A stretch of 64,000 nucleotides of DNA, from NCBI GenBank assembly GCA_041690495.1, contig JAWLHE010000015.1, positions 3,101 to 67,100 on the forward strand. The letters are read 5' to 3'. A program made the position numbers and the translations under genes. Below, in pieces: positions 39,453 to 48,371 of the stretch; positions within the stretch are counted from its first letter, which is position 1; every line of letters starts with the position of its first letter. Under the pieces are notes generated by a model, which ran no database searches, was not told where the DNA came from, and saw nothing but the letters and a program-made list of their open reading frames with translations. The stretch is from DATAAP01 sp041690495. Its GTDB lineage: Bacteria > Pseudomonadota > Alphaproteobacteria > CACIAM-22H2.

Positions 39453-40271
39453 TCAGGTCACCTTACGCCGCCGCGCGAGTGTGACGCAGACGAGCCCCGC
39501 GCCCAGCAGGGCGAGCGAGGCCGGCTCGGGAACGGCGGTCGCGGCAAAGGTCTCGAACGCGAAATCGGTCAGGTAGCGCACCGTGATGCCGTTGCTGAAA
39601 CGGCCGCCGAACGCGACCGCGTCGAACGAGTCCAGCGAGGTGTAGACGGTGGTGGGCGCGACCGGGATCGCAATGTCGGCGCCGTTGATCGACAGCGAAT
39701 AGGGCTGCTCGCCGGCGACGCCGGCTTTTGTCGGGTCGTACTCCAGCACGAACTCGTAGAACGTGTTGTCCGCCGAGGTGAAGGCGACGGTCGGCGTCAG
39801 GATGTCGATGCCCGGGAAGTTGAGCTGGATCTGGTTCGACTGCACCAGGATGTGGTCGGTGAAGGTGTTTCCGCTGGCGAAGCCGATCGCGAAATTGTTG
39901 AACCCGTCCGGCTGTTCGGCGCGGGGCCGATGGGCGGCGCGCAGGCTGAGGCGCACGGTGTCGGTGCCGAACGTATACGCGTACGGCACAGCGGCCAGCC
40001 CGCTCGGGTCGCCGACCGCGGTGTCGAATTTCAGCACTTTCCCCACCGGAGTGAAGGGATCGATCTTGCCGCTGTAGGGAAAAGTCATGATCGCGGTGTA
40101 GGCGCCGACCCCCGGGGTCGTGGTGGTCGGCGTCGTACCCCAGATGTCCTGAAGGTTCGGCCGCGACGCGAAGTCGTCGCTGAAGACCACGGCCGCGTCG
40201 GCCGACGATGCAACCGCGCCGCTGAAGAGCGCGAATCCCAATACCAGAGATGCAACGCGCGTGCTTGTCAT
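39453..40271 (-). CDS. PEP-CTERM sorting-signal protein
   Basis: A 272-residue exported protein. ATG 40271 follows GGAGGATTGCGG. A signal peptide (about 1-27) leads to a beta-rich domain of unknown function with a lectin/laminin-like look (YSLSINGADIAIPV). The C terminus has the PEP-CTERM signal: VPEPASLALLGAGLVCVTLA followed by RRRKVT, i.e. PEP motif, hydrophobic helix and basic tail. Such proteins are processed by an exosortase and are linked to extracellular polysaccharide; no exosortase gene is in this window. Confidence 0.88.
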   Translation of the reverse strand: MTSTRVASLVLGFALFSGAVASSADAAVVFSDDFASRPNLQDIWGTTPTTTTPGVGAYTAIMTFPYSGKIDPFTPVGKVLKFDTAVGDPSGLAAVPYAYTFGTDTVRLSLRAAHRPRAEQPDGFNNFAIGFASGNTFTDHILVQSNQIQLNFPGIDILTPTVAFTSADNTFYEFVLEYDPTKAGVAGEQPYSLSINGADIAIPVAPTTVYTSLDSFDAVAFGGRFSNGITVRYLTDFAFETFAATAVPEPASLALLGAGLVCVTLARRRKVT

Positions 40272-40831
40272 CCGCAATCCTCCCTTGCCGAGCCAACGCT
40301 CAATGCCGGTGGTCTTTCCACCACAAGGCCGCGCGACACAGATCATGCGATTTCCGGGCCAGAGTCCGGATCTGCGGAATTTCAATCCATTGCGCGGTCG
40401 CGACCTGAGCCGCTGTTAAGGTTACCGACATCAACCTGGATCGATCAGGTCCTGAAAAGAATCGGCAGGCGATGACAGGCCGGCTGCAAAGCCGAAACAC
40501 CCTTGACCGCGCCGGTCCGTGAGGAACAATCGGGGCGGCAGACCTGCGCCCGCAGCCGGCCTGTCAATGCCGGCGTTTTGCTGTCCGGGCTGCGGCGCTC
40601 CTGGCTGCGACCGGCGCGACCGTCTTTCCCGGTGAAACGGTGAAACACCCAAGCGATTGGAATCCCCTGGTTCACGATCCGCCGATCCGGCCGGACCTTC
40701 CGGCCCGGCCGGAATCGCCTTGCCGAATCAGGGCCAGGGCGGCACGCGCGCAAACTGCAGATTCGCATGAAGCGGTGAAGCAGCATGCATTGTTATGGTA
40801 AATCAGTGGGTTAGGTGCTTCAGCCGCTGCT
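40272..40831. other. 560-base region without a recognised gene
   Basis: Between the PEP-CTERM gene and the convergent end of the methyltransferase gene. An imperfect inverted repeat, GCGGTGAAGCAGC (40772-40784) against GCTGCTTCATCCGC (40826-40839), could terminate the leftward methyltransferase transcript; its right arm lies in that gene's last codons. No promoter or repeat of the palindromic family is evident, and the open frames present look like non-coding shadows. Confidence 0.5.
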
Positions 40832-41755
40832 TCATCCGCGCCGGTGCGGGGCCTTGTCGCCGGTGGGCTCCTCCGCGGCGCCCAGGGCGTCGGCGAGACG
40901 GGCGGCGGCACTGCCGGGGCGGAGCGGCTTCTGCTGCGCCTCGTGAGGCGCCCAGGCGGTCAGGGTGACGATCTGAAAAGTGGCCGGGATGCGGCCGTCG
41001 CGGTCGGCGAACAGCTTCTCGTAGATCGCCGCGGCGCGCAGCAGCACGCCGCGGCGAGTCATGCGCCGCGGCCGGTCGCGCAGGGCGTTGGCCTCGCCCA
41101 TCGCTCGCAGGTCGCGCATCAGGGCGAGGGCATTCGGATAGGTGACGGTGAGGAGGTCGGAGTCGACCACCGGCAGGGCGAATCCGGCGCGCTGCATCAG
41201 GGCGCCGGCATCGGGCACATCGACGAAGGGCGAAACGCGCGGGCTGGCGCCGCCGCTCTCCTCGGCTTCGGCCTCGAGCAGGGCGCGCCGCAACTCGCGC
41301 AGGGTTTCGCGGCCGAACAGCGAGGCGAGCATCAGCCCGTCGGGTTTGAGAGCGCGGCGGATCTGGATGAGCGCGCCCGGCAGGTCGTTCGCCCAATGCA
41401 GTGCCAGGGCGCTCATGACGAGGTCGAAGCGGCCGCCGGAGAACGGCAGCAGCTCCTCGTCGGCGACGACGGCAAGCGGCCCGGCGCGGCGCGCGAGCGC
41501 AAGCGCCGGATCGGTTGCAATCAGGGTCTCGATGCCGCCGCGGCCTTCGAGCGTCCGGGCGAGGATGCCGCCATGGCTGCCGAGGTCGAGCGCCAGCGGA
41601 AAGCGGCGGCGCAGATCGTCGAGCCGGTCGGCCAGCCGCGCGGCCGCCTCGCGGAACAGGAAATCATGGCCGTCGAGGCTGGACGCCGCGCGCGCTCGGT
41701 TGTGGCGCACGGCCGCGCGGTCGAACAGCTCAGGCAGGCCTGGCGGGCTGGACAT
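40832..41755 (-). CDS. SAM-dependent methyltransferase, NDUFAF5/BioC-like
   Basis: A 307-residue class I methyltransferase. The first motif reads LDLGSHGGILART near residue 55, and the ALALHWANDLPGAL segment near residue 130 is characteristic of the NDUFAF5 group, relatives of BioC. Mitochondrial NDUFAF5 hydroxylates an arginine of complex I, and the alphaproteobacterial homologues usually sit divergent from comF, exactly as here (67 bases apart). The C-terminal 60 residues are Ala/Arg-rich. Whether it methylates or hydroxylates is not known. Confidence 0.85.
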   Translation of the reverse strand: MSSPPGLPELFDRAAVRHNRARAASSLDGHDFLFREAAARLADRLDDLRRRFPLALDLGSHGGILARTLEGRGGIETLIATDPALALARRAGPLAVVADEELLPFSGGRFDLVMSALALHWANDLPGALIQIRRALKPDGLMLASLFGRETLRELRRALLEAEAEESGGASPRVSPFVDVPDAGALMQRAGFALPVVDSDLLTVTYPNALALMRDLRAMGEANALRDRPRRMTRRGVLLRAAAIYEKLFADRDGRIPATFQIVTLTAWAPHEAQQKPLRPGSAAARLADALGAAEEPTGDKAPHRRG

Positions 41756-41821
41756 GGCGCGCACTATCGCACGGCCGGAGCGCGCATTGACACCCGGCCG
41801 GCAGCATGGTCGCATCGGGCC

Positions 41822-42598
41822 ATGGGGGTGGCCTCCGAGGCGTCGCGGTTGCTGCGGCGGGGCATGGCGCTGGTCGTCGATGCCGTGCTGCCGCCGCTCT
41901 GCCTGTCGTGCAGCGTGACGGTCGAAGCGCCCGGGACGCTGTGTGCGCCGTGCTGGTCGAAGATCGTCTGGCTCGGGCCGCCGCTGTGCGAATGCTGCGG
42001 CCTGCCGTTCGAGTTCGACCCCGGGCTGCGCGATGCGGGCGAGACCTTGCGCTGCGGCGCCTGTCTGCGCGATCCGCCCGCCTTTGCGCGGGCGCGCGCC
42101 GTGTTCCGCTACGACGAGGCGAGCCGCGGCCTGATCCTCGGCTTCAAGCACGCCGACCGCACCCATGCCGCGCCGGCCTTCGGCCGCTGGCTGGCGCGCG
42201 CCGGTACGGAGCTGCTCGCGGAAGCGGACATGGTGGCGCCGGTGCCGCTGCATTGGCTGCGCCTGGCGTGGCGCCGCTACAATCAGGCGGCGATGCTGGG
42301 TTCCGTGGCTGCGGCCTTCACCGGGCGGCCGTTCGTACCCGACCTGCTGCTGCGCAACCGCTATACGCCGCAGCAGGGCGAGCGCGGTCCGGCGGAGCGG
42401 CGCCGCAACGTGCGCCGTGCCTTTGCCGTAAGCCCGCGCCATCGTGAGAAGGTGAGCGGTGCCCGGGTATTGCTGGTCGACGATGTGTTCACGACCGGGG
42501 CCACGGTCGAGGAATGCGCGCGAACCCTCGGCGCAGCCGGCGCCCGCGCGGTCGACGTGTTAACCCTGGCGCGGGTGGTGCGCCCAGCGCCGAGCTAG
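41822..42598 (+). CDS. comF: ComF-family phosphoribosyltransferase-like protein
   Basis: A 258-residue ComF homologue. The N-terminal zinc cysteines (CLSCSV, CAPCW, CECCG and CGACL) are followed by the phosphoribosyltransferase signature VLLVDDVFTTGATVEECAR near residue 220. ComF is needed for DNA uptake in competent bacteria, but the role in Alphaproteobacteria is not established. Start ATG 41822. First gene of a run with grxC, cupin and nitrilase. Confidence 0.92.
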   Translation: MGVASEASRLLRRGMALVVDAVLPPLCLSCSVTVEAPGTLCAPCWSKIVWLGPPLCECCGLPFEFDPGLRDAGETLRCGACLRDPPAFARARAVFRYDEASRGLILGFKHADRTHAAPAFGRWLARAGTELLAEADMVAPVPLHWLRLAWRRYNQAAMLGSVAAAFTGRPFVPDLLLRNRYTPQQGERGPAERRRNVRRAFAVSPRHREKVSGARVLLVDDVFTTGATVEECARTLGAAGARAVDVLTLARVVRPAPS

Positions 42599-42665
42599 GC
42601 AGAACCATCCGGCGTGCCTATCTTTATTGGAAGTACGTCGAGGAGACTCAGGAACCCGACCTGCC

Positions 42666-42929
42666 ATGCCCAAGGTTGAAGTCTACTCCAGCCAGTTCTG
42701 CGGCTACTGTGCCCGCGCCAAGCGGCTGCTCTCGCAAAAGGGAGTCGAGTGGGTCGAGTACGACGTGATCGAGAACCCGGAGAAACGCGCCGAAATGAGC
42801 CAGCGCGCCGGCGGCCGCATGACCGTGCCGCAGATCTTCATCGACGGGAAGCATGTCGGCGGGTCGGACGACCTCTATGCTCTCGATCACGCCGGCAAGC
42901 TCGACTCCATGCTCGGCCGCGCCGCATGA
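42666..42929 (+). CDS. grxC: Glutaredoxin (GrxC-type)
   Basis: An 87-residue dithiol glutaredoxin. The active site is CGYC near residue 12 (YSSQFCGYCARAK), a variant of the usual CPYC. GGRMTVPQIFIDGKHVGGSDDL in the C-terminal half carries the cis-proline and glutathione-binding residues. It reduces protein disulfides with glutathione. Start ATG 42666; the next gene's ATG overlaps its stop codon. Confidence 0.93.
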   Translation: MPKVEVYSSQFCGYCARAKRLLSQKGVEWVEYDVIENPEKRAEMSQRAGGRMTVPQIFIDGKHVGGSDDLYALDHAGKLDSMLGRAA

Positions 42930-43282
42930 CTGCCCCGTCCGCGAGGCAAGCGTCCTCCGGCATCCGGCTGAGCCCGGATTCGGTCGAGAAGATGCTGCCG
43001 GAATCCGGCGTACGGTCCGTCGCGGCCTTTCGGCACGGCACGATGCTGGCGAAGCTCTATGCGCCGCGCGGGCACGACCCGCAGCAGCCGCACACGCGCG
43101 ACGAGGTCTATGTGGTAGTCTCCGGTCACGGTACCTTCGTTGCGGGTGACGTGCGGCATTCCTTCGCGCCGGGCGATTTCCTGTTCGTGCCGGCGCATGT
43201 CGCCCATCGTTTCGAGGATTTTACCGACGACCTGCGGCTCTGGGTCGTGTTCTACGGACCGGAAGGCGGCGAAGCCGTCTAG
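42926..43282 (+). CDS. Small cupin-domain protein
   Basis: A 118-residue single cupin. The metal-binding motif is visible in QPHTRDEVYVVVSGHG near residue 55 (His, His-equivalent Thr/Arg-Asp-Glu) and FVPAHVAHRF near residue 90 with the distal histidine. Its ATG overlaps the grxC stop (ATGA), so it is translationally coupled to grxC. Function and ligand unknown. Confidence 0.85.
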   Translation: MTAPSARQASSGIRLSPDSVEKMLPESGVRSVAAFRHGTMLAKLYAPRGHDPQQPHTRDEVYVVVSGHGTFVAGDVRHSFAPGDFLFVPAHVAHRFEDFTDDLRLWVVFYGPEGGEAV

Positions 43283-43294
43283 GGAGGAAAGCCG

Positions 43295-44158
43295 ATGTCG
43301 GCAAAATTTCGCGTCGCCTGCATCCAGACGAGTTCGGCCCGCGAGGTCGCCGAGAACATCGCAACTGTGGGCGCGCTGATCGCGCAGGCGCGCGCCGACG
43401 GCGCCGACCTGATCTGCACGCCCGAGAACGTGGCGATGATCGAGCCGAACCGGGCGCGGCGCTTCGAAAAGGCCGCGCCCGAGGAAAGCCATCCCGCGCT
43501 CGCAGCCTTCCGCGAGATCGCCGCGAAGACCGGCGCTTGGGTGCTCGTCGGCTCGCTTGCGGTGAAGATCGGCGGCGATAAGCTCGCCAACCGCTCCTTC
43601 CTGATCGACGCGGCCGGGCGTGTCGCCGCGAAATACGACAAGATCCACATGTTCGACGTCGATCTCGAGAGCGGCGAGTCGTACCGCGAATCGGCGACAT
43701 TCCGCTCCGGCGACCGCGCCGTGCTGGCCGACACGCCGTGGGGTCCGCTCGGCATGACGGTGTGCTACGATCTGCGCTTTCCGCATCTCTACCGCGCGCT
43801 GGCGCAGGCTGGCGCCCGCTACCTCGCCATCCCGTCGGCGTTCACGCGGCCGACCGGTCGCGCTCACTGGCACGTGCTGCAGCGCGCGCGGGCGATCGAA
43901 ACCGGCTGCTACGTGTTCGCGCCGGCGCAGTGCGGCGAGCATGCGGAGGGCCGCAAGACCTACGGCCACTCGCTGATCGTGGCGCCGTGGGGCGAAGTCC
44001 TCGCCGATGGCGGCGAGGAGGTCGGCATCGTCTGCGCCGAGATCGATCCGGCGAAGATCGACGAGGCGCGGCGCATGGTGCCGTCGCTGCAGCACGACCG
44101 TCCCTTCGCGCCGCCGGCATCGACGACGAAGCCTGGGTTGCGCGCCGCCGGAGACTAG
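43295..44158 (+). CDS. Carbon-nitrogen hydrolase (nitrilase/omega-amidase family)
   Basis: A 287-residue nitrilase-superfamily protein with the complete catalytic triad: Glu in CTPENVAMI near residue 46, Lys in YDKIHMFDVDL near residue 112, and Cys in VCYDLRFPHLYRAL near residue 153. It resembles the Nit1/YafV group, probably an amidase for deaminated glutathione or an omega-amide. It lies in the comF-grxC-cupin run, which fits a thiol-repair role. Its last 4 bases overlap the convergent methyltransferase gene: the stop codons share CTAG. Confidence 0.93.
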   Translation: MSAKFRVACIQTSSAREVAENIATVGALIAQARADGADLICTPENVAMIEPNRARRFEKAAPEESHPALAAFREIAAKTGAWVLVGSLAVKIGGDKLANRSFLIDAAGRVAAKYDKIHMFDVDLESGESYRESATFRSGDRAVLADTPWGPLGMTVCYDLRFPHLYRALAQAGARYLAIPSAFTRPTGRAHWHVLQRARAIETGCYVFAPAQCGEHAEGRKTYGHSLIVAPWGEVLADGGEEVGIVCAEIDPAKIDEARRMVPSLQHDRPFAPPASTTKPGLRAAGD

Positions 44159-44691
44159 CGCGCGTTCATCGCGGCGATGCGCTGGACCATCGCCGGCCTG
44201 GGCTCGGCCAACTCGAGATCCTCGTAGGCGAGCACGCGGAGTCGGCCGCGCACGGCGTCGAGGAGTTCGCCCGGCTGCAGCAGGAAATCCGGGTTGCTCG
44301 GCTTGCCGAACCGCTCGTTGCCGGCCGCGAAGGTCTCGTAGAGCAGCAGGCCGCCCGGCGCCACGGCGCCGATGAGAGCCGGGAAGAGTGGCCGGTGCAG
44401 GTAATTCGTGACGACCACCGCGGCGAACTGACGCATGCCGAGCGGCCACGGCGCACCGCTCTCGAGATCGGCATCGATGATCTCGGCCGGCGTTGCGGCG
44501 GGATCGCGCAGAAGCATCGTGTCGCGGTCGACGGCCGTGACGGGGTGACCGTGCGCCGCAAAGAGCCGCGTGTGCCGTCCGGACCCCGCCGCGACGTCGA
44601 GCACGGGCCCGCCGGCGGGGACCATATCCATGAAGCGGACGATCCAGGCCGAGGGGCCCAACGCCTGGTGCTGAACCGGTTGCGGTGCCAT
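44155..44691 (-). CDS. SAM-dependent methyltransferase (TehB-like)
   Basis: A 178-residue class I methyltransferase. Motif I is VLDVAAGSGRHTRLFA near residue 30, followed by VTAVDRD and the VTNYLHRPLF segment typical of small TehB-like (tellurite resistance) methyltransferases. Metal specificity or real substrate cannot be told. It is convergent with the nitrilase gene and divergent from DUF1178 (68 bases between). Confidence 0.85.
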   Translation of the reverse strand: MAPQPVQHQALGPSAWIVRFMDMVPAGGPVLDVAAGSGRHTRLFAAHGHPVTAVDRDTMLLRDPAATPAEIIDADLESGAPWPLGMRQFAAVVVTNYLHRPLFPALIGAVAPGGLLLYETFAAGNERFGKPSNPDFLLQPGELLDAVRGRLRVLAYEDLELAEPRPAMVQRIAAMNAR

Positions 44692-44759
44692 GACGTCTCG
44701 ATTACATGGAGGTCGGGCGGTCCGCTTCAGCGCCGCCGAAAATTGAGAGCAACGCGTTC

Positions 44760-45215
44760 ATGATCGTCTACGACCTCACCTGCGACAAGGGGCACGTGTT
44801 CGAGGCCTGGTTCAAGGACAGTGCCACGTACGACAGGCAGGAAAAGAAGAAGCAGCTCGCCTGCGCTGTCTGCGGCTCGGCCAAAGTGCGCAAGGCGCCG
44901 ATGGCGCCGCGCGTCAGCAGCGGCAAGGGCGAGGCGCCTGCGGGCGACGACCAGCCGCGGGCGAGCTACGCCAACGATCCGCGCGTGTCGAAGGCGGCGG
45001 AGCTGATGAAGGAGCTGGCGAATCTGCGCCGTCACATCGAGCAGAATGCCGAATATGTCGGCGGCAAGTTCGCGGACGAGGCGCGCAAGATTCATTACGG
45101 CGAAAAGGAGCGTCGCAACATCTACGGCGAGGCGACGAACTCCGAGGCCAAGGAGCTCTCCGAGGAGGGCATCGAGTTCGCGCGCATCCCGTGGCTGCCC
45201 CGCCACGATTCCTGA
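44760..45215 (+). CDS. DUF1178 family protein
   Basis: A 151-residue protein opening MIVYDLTCDKGHVFEAWF, the standard start of DUF1178, with a CAVCGSAKVRKAPMAPRV zinc-ribbon-like turn near residue 40 and the closing GIEFARIPWLP segment. Function unknown. In Alphaproteobacteria it commonly sits between the nitrilase and ubiG, as here. Confidence 0.88.
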   Translation: MIVYDLTCDKGHVFEAWFKDSATYDRQEKKKQLACAVCGSAKVRKAPMAPRVSSGKGEAPAGDDQPRASYANDPRVSKAAELMKELANLRRHIEQNAEYVGGKFADEARKIHYGEKERRNIYGEATNSEAKELSEEGIEFARIPWLPRHDS

Positions 45216-45224
45216 CGTCGCGGC

Positions 45225-45962
45225 TCAGCGCCGGGCGAAGGCGAGATAGTTTACCGTCAGATCGGAGGAAAGCCGCCAGCGATCCGCGAGCGGCTGGTAG
45301 CTGATCCCCTGCAGCGCCGTGAGCTGGACGCGGTGCGGCCGCAGCGCCGCGGCCAGCTCCGACGGGCGCAGAAAGCGGTTCCATTGGTGGGTTCCGCGCG
45401 GCAGCCAGCCGAGCACGTACTCGGCGGCGACGATGCCGAACAGGAAGGATTGCGGCGTGCGGTTGAGGGTCGAGAACACCAGCGCGCCGCCGGGCCGGGT
45501 GAGCGCGGCGCAGGCCGCCATGAAGTTGGGCAGATCGGCGACGTGCTCGACGATTTCCAGCGCCAGCACCGCGTCGAACTGCTCGCCGGCAGCGGCGAGA
45601 TCCTCGGCGGCGGCGTGGCGGTAACCGATGGCAAGGCCGCTCTGCGCCGCATGCGCCCGCGCTACCGCGATGTTCCTCTCGGATGCGTCGATGCCGACGA
45701 CCGTGGCGCCGAGTCGGGCCATGGGCTCGCTGATCAGCCCGCCGCCGCAGCCGACGTCGAGCAGGCGGAGCCCGGCGAGCGGGCTCGGCGCCAAGGGCTG
45801 CCTGCCGAAATGGCCGGCGAGCCGGTCGCGGATGAACTGCAGGCGGACCGGGGTAAGCTGGTGCAGCGGCTTGAACTTGCCATGCGGGTCCCACCATTCC
45901 TCCGCCATGGCGGCGAAGCGCTGGACTTCGGCGGGATCGATGCTGGTTGCGGTCGCGATCAT
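45225..45962 (-). CDS. ubiG: Ubiquinone biosynthesis O-methyltransferase
   Basis: A 245-residue UbiG, which performs both O-methylations of ubiquinone synthesis. Motif I is LLDVGCGGGLISEPMA near residue 67, and EEWWDPHGKFKPLHQ near residue 20, YRHAAAEDL and GTHQWNRFLRP are specific to UbiG. Start ATG 45962. It is divergent from lysC (131 bases between). Confidence 0.94.
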   Translation of the reverse strand: MIATATSIDPAEVQRFAAMAEEWWDPHGKFKPLHQLTPVRLQFIRDRLAGHFGRQPLAPSPLAGLRLLDVGCGGGLISEPMARLGATVVGIDASERNIAVARAHAAQSGLAIGYRHAAAEDLAAAGEQFDAVLALEIVEHVADLPNFMAACAALTRPGGALVFSTLNRTPQSFLFGIVAAEYVLGWLPRGTHQWNRFLRPSELAAALRPHRVQLTALQGISYQPLADRWRLSSDLTVNYLAFARR

Positions 45963-46093
45963 GAGGTCTCCGGGTAGGGCGGCGCTTGCTTCGCCGTCGC
46001 CAAAGCAAGTATGTATGGGCCCGCCGCGCTCCGGCAACCGTCGATCCGGCGCCCCTCCCTGCAGCCCGTAAGTCCGCAACACGGTTCGTTGAA

Positions 46094-47314
46094 ATGGCCC
46101 GCATTGTCATGAAATTCGGCGGCACTTCGATGGCCGATATCGAGCGCATCCAGAACGTCGCGCGGCGGGTCAAGCGCGAGGTCGAGTCGGGCAACCAGGT
46201 CGCGGTCGTGGTCTCGGCCATGGCCGGCGTCACGAACCAGCTGGTCGCATGGGTCAACCAGGTATCGCCGCTCCATGATGCCCGCGAATACGACACCGTC
46301 GTTGCCACCGGAGAGCAGGTGACGACCGGCCTGCTGGCGCTGGCGCTGCAGGAAATGGGGCTCGCCGCGCGCTCCTGGCTCGGCTGGCAGATCCCGATCG
46401 AGACCGACGGAATCCACGGCCGGGCGCGTATCCGGGGGATCGATACGGCGGAGATGATCAACCGGCTGGAGCAGGGCCAGGTCTGCGTCGTCGCGGGCTT
46501 CCAGGGAATCGGGCCCGACAATCGCATCACTACCCTGGGGCGCGGCGGCTCCGACACTTCGGCCGTCGCCCTTGCGGCGGCCCTGAATGCCGACCGCTGC
46601 GACATCTACACCGATGTCGACGGGGTCTATACCTGCGACCCGCGCATCGTTGCGAAGGCGCGCAAGCTCGCTAAAATCACGTATGAAGAGATGCTGGAGA
46701 TGGCGTCGCTCGGCGCCAAGGTGCTGCAGACGCGCTCGGTCGAGATGGCGATGAACCACCGGGTTCGGGTCCAGGTCCTGTCGAGTTTTGCCGACCTGCC
46801 CGGAACGCTCGTGGTCGATGAGGACGAAATCGTGGAAAAGGAAGTCGTAAGCGGCATTGCCTACAGCCGGGACGAGGCGAAGATCACCCTCATAAAGGTT
46901 GCGGACAAGCCCGGCGTCGCCGCCGCCATTTTTGGCCCGCTCGCCGAATCGAGCATCAACGTCGACATGATCGTCCAGAATGTATCCGAGGACGGGCGCG
47001 CGACGGACCTTACGTTTACGGTGACCAGGACCGACCTCGATCGCGCGGTCAAGGCGCTCCAGGACGTGCGGGCCCGGATCGGCTTCGAGAGGATCGTGCC
47101 GGATCCCAGTGTGGTGAAGATCTCGGTCATTGGCGTCGGCATGCGTAGTCATGCCGGCGTTGCCCTGACGATGTTCACGACGCTGGCGGAGAAGGGCATC
47201 AATATCGAGGTGATTTCCACCTCCGAGATCAAGATCAGCGTGCTCATCGACGAGCAGTATCTCGAGCTGGCCTTGCGCGCGCTCCATACCGCCTACGGTC
47301 TGGATGCCGCTTAG
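46094..47314 (+). CDS. lysC: Aspartate kinase
   Basis: A 406-residue aspartokinase, first step of Lys/Met/Thr synthesis. The catalytic KFGGTSMAD segment is near residue 8, TTLGRGGSDTSAVALAAAL near residue 155 and DVDGVYTCDPRIV near residue 178. Two ACT domains at the C terminus (from about 270) explain the VTRTDLDRAVKAL and GINIEVISTSEIKISVL segments; they should bind lysine and/or threonine for feedback control. Length matches monofunctional enzymes with an internal beta start. It begins the lysC-ptsP-...-prmC gene run. Confidence 0.95.
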   Translation: MARIVMKFGGTSMADIERIQNVARRVKREVESGNQVAVVVSAMAGVTNQLVAWVNQVSPLHDAREYDTVVATGEQVTTGLLALALQEMGLAARSWLGWQIPIETDGIHGRARIRGIDTAEMINRLEQGQVCVVAGFQGIGPDNRITTLGRGGSDTSAVALAAALNADRCDIYTDVDGVYTCDPRIVAKARKLAKITYEEMLEMASLGAKVLQTRSVEMAMNHRVRVQVLSSFADLPGTLVVDEDEIVEKEVVSGIAYSRDEAKITLIKVADKPGVAAAIFGPLAESSINVDMIVQNVSEDGRATDLTFTVTRTDLDRAVKALQDVRARIGFERIVPDPSVVKISVIGVGMRSHAGVALTMFTTLAEKGINIEVISTSEIKISVLIDEQYLELALRALHTAYGLDAA

Positions 47315-47318
47315 CGCG

Positions 47319-48371
47319 ATGAGCCGCTCCAAAGCCCGCCAACGACTCGATCACCTGTGGCGCCGCGGCCGGGAGTTCCTCGGCTGCGAAGCCGCGGTCA
47401 TGGGCGGAGCGATGACCTGGGTATCGGAGCGCAATCTTGTCGCCGCCATCTCGAATGCCGGCGGCTTCGGTGTGATCGCCTGCGGCTCGATGAACCCGGA
47501 GCAGCTCTCGGCGGAGATCGCCGCGACCTACCGGCTGACCGATCGCCCGTTCGGCGTAAATCTGATCGTCATGCATCCGCAGCTCATGCAGCTGGCGGAG
47601 GCCTGCCTCGCGCAGAAGGTCGGCCATGTCGTACTCGCCGGCGGGTTGCCGCCGGCCGACGTGCTTGCGCGGCTCAAACAGGGCGGCGCCAAGGTGATGG
47701 GCTTCGCGCCGGCGCTGGCAATCGCCAGGAAGCTGGTGCGGTCGGGTATCGACGGGCTTGTCATCGAGGGCATGGAGGCGGGCGGCCATATCGGCGCGGT
47801 CTCGACCGCCGTCCTGGCGCAGGAGATCCTGCCGCATATCCGCGAGGTGCCGGTATTCGTGGCGGGCGGCATCGGCCGTGGTGAGGCGATCCTGTCCTTT
47901 CTGGAGATGGGGGCTGCAGGCTGTCAGCTCGGGACGCGCTTCGTCTGCGCCACCGAGTCGATCGCACATCCGCGCTTCAAGCAGGCCTTCATCCGTGCCG
48001 CCGCGCGCGACGCTGTACCGTCGGTCCAGCTCGACCCGCGCTTCCCGGTGATTCCGGTTCGCGCCCTTGCCAACAAGGCGACGCAGCGCTTCGTCGAAGC
48101 GCAGCGCGAGACGATCGGCAAGTTCGACAGTGGCGAGCTGAACCAGAAGGAGGCGCAGCTCGCCATCGAGCATTTCTGGGCCGGGGCCCTGCGCCGCGCG
48201 GTGATCGATGGCGACGTGGAGACCGGCTCGGTCATGGCGGGGCAGAGCGTCGGCCTGGTGACGCGCGAGCAGACCACGCGCCAGATCTTCGACGAGTTGA
48301 TTGATCAGGCGCTCGATGCCCTGGTCGCACGCGACGAAGGCTCGGCCCGGGCCCTCGGGGCCGCCGACTGA
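47319..48371 (+). CDS. Nitronate monooxygenase (2-nitropropane dioxygenase-type flavoprotein)
   Basis: A 350-residue FMN protein of the NMO/FabK family. GGAMTWVSERNLVAAISNAGGFGVIA near the N terminus, the EGMEAGGHIG segment with the conserved His near residue 155, and VAGGIGRGEAIL near residue 190 are the flavin-binding hallmarks. An alternative ATG at 47304, 15 bases earlier, would overlap the lysC stop. It sits between lysC and ptsP, which in many Alphaproteobacteria are direct neighbours. Substrate unknown; it could also be an enoyl-ACP reductase-like enzyme. Confidence 0.85.
   Translation: MSRSKARQRLDHLWRRGREFLGCEAAVMGGAMTWVSERNLVAAISNAGGFGVIACGSMNPEQLSAEIAATYRLTDRPFGVNLIVMHPQLMQLAEACLAQKVGHVVLAGGLPPADVLARLKQGGAKVMGFAPALAIARKLVRSGIDGLVIEGMEAGGHIGAVSTAVLAQEILPHIREVPVFVAGGIGRGEAILSFLEMGAAGCQLGTRFVCATESIAHPRFKQAFIRAAARDAVPSVQLDPRFPVIPVRALANKATQRFVEAQRETIGKFDSGELNQKEAQLAIEHFWAGALRRAVIDGDVETGSVMAGQSVGLVTREQTTRQIFDELIDQALDALVARDEGSARALGAAD

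Noticed and set aside
40445..40786. Minus-strand frame in the 40.3-40.8 kb gap
   Set aside because: Arg/Pro-rich with no ribosome-binding site, motif or natural composition; overlaps other open frames.
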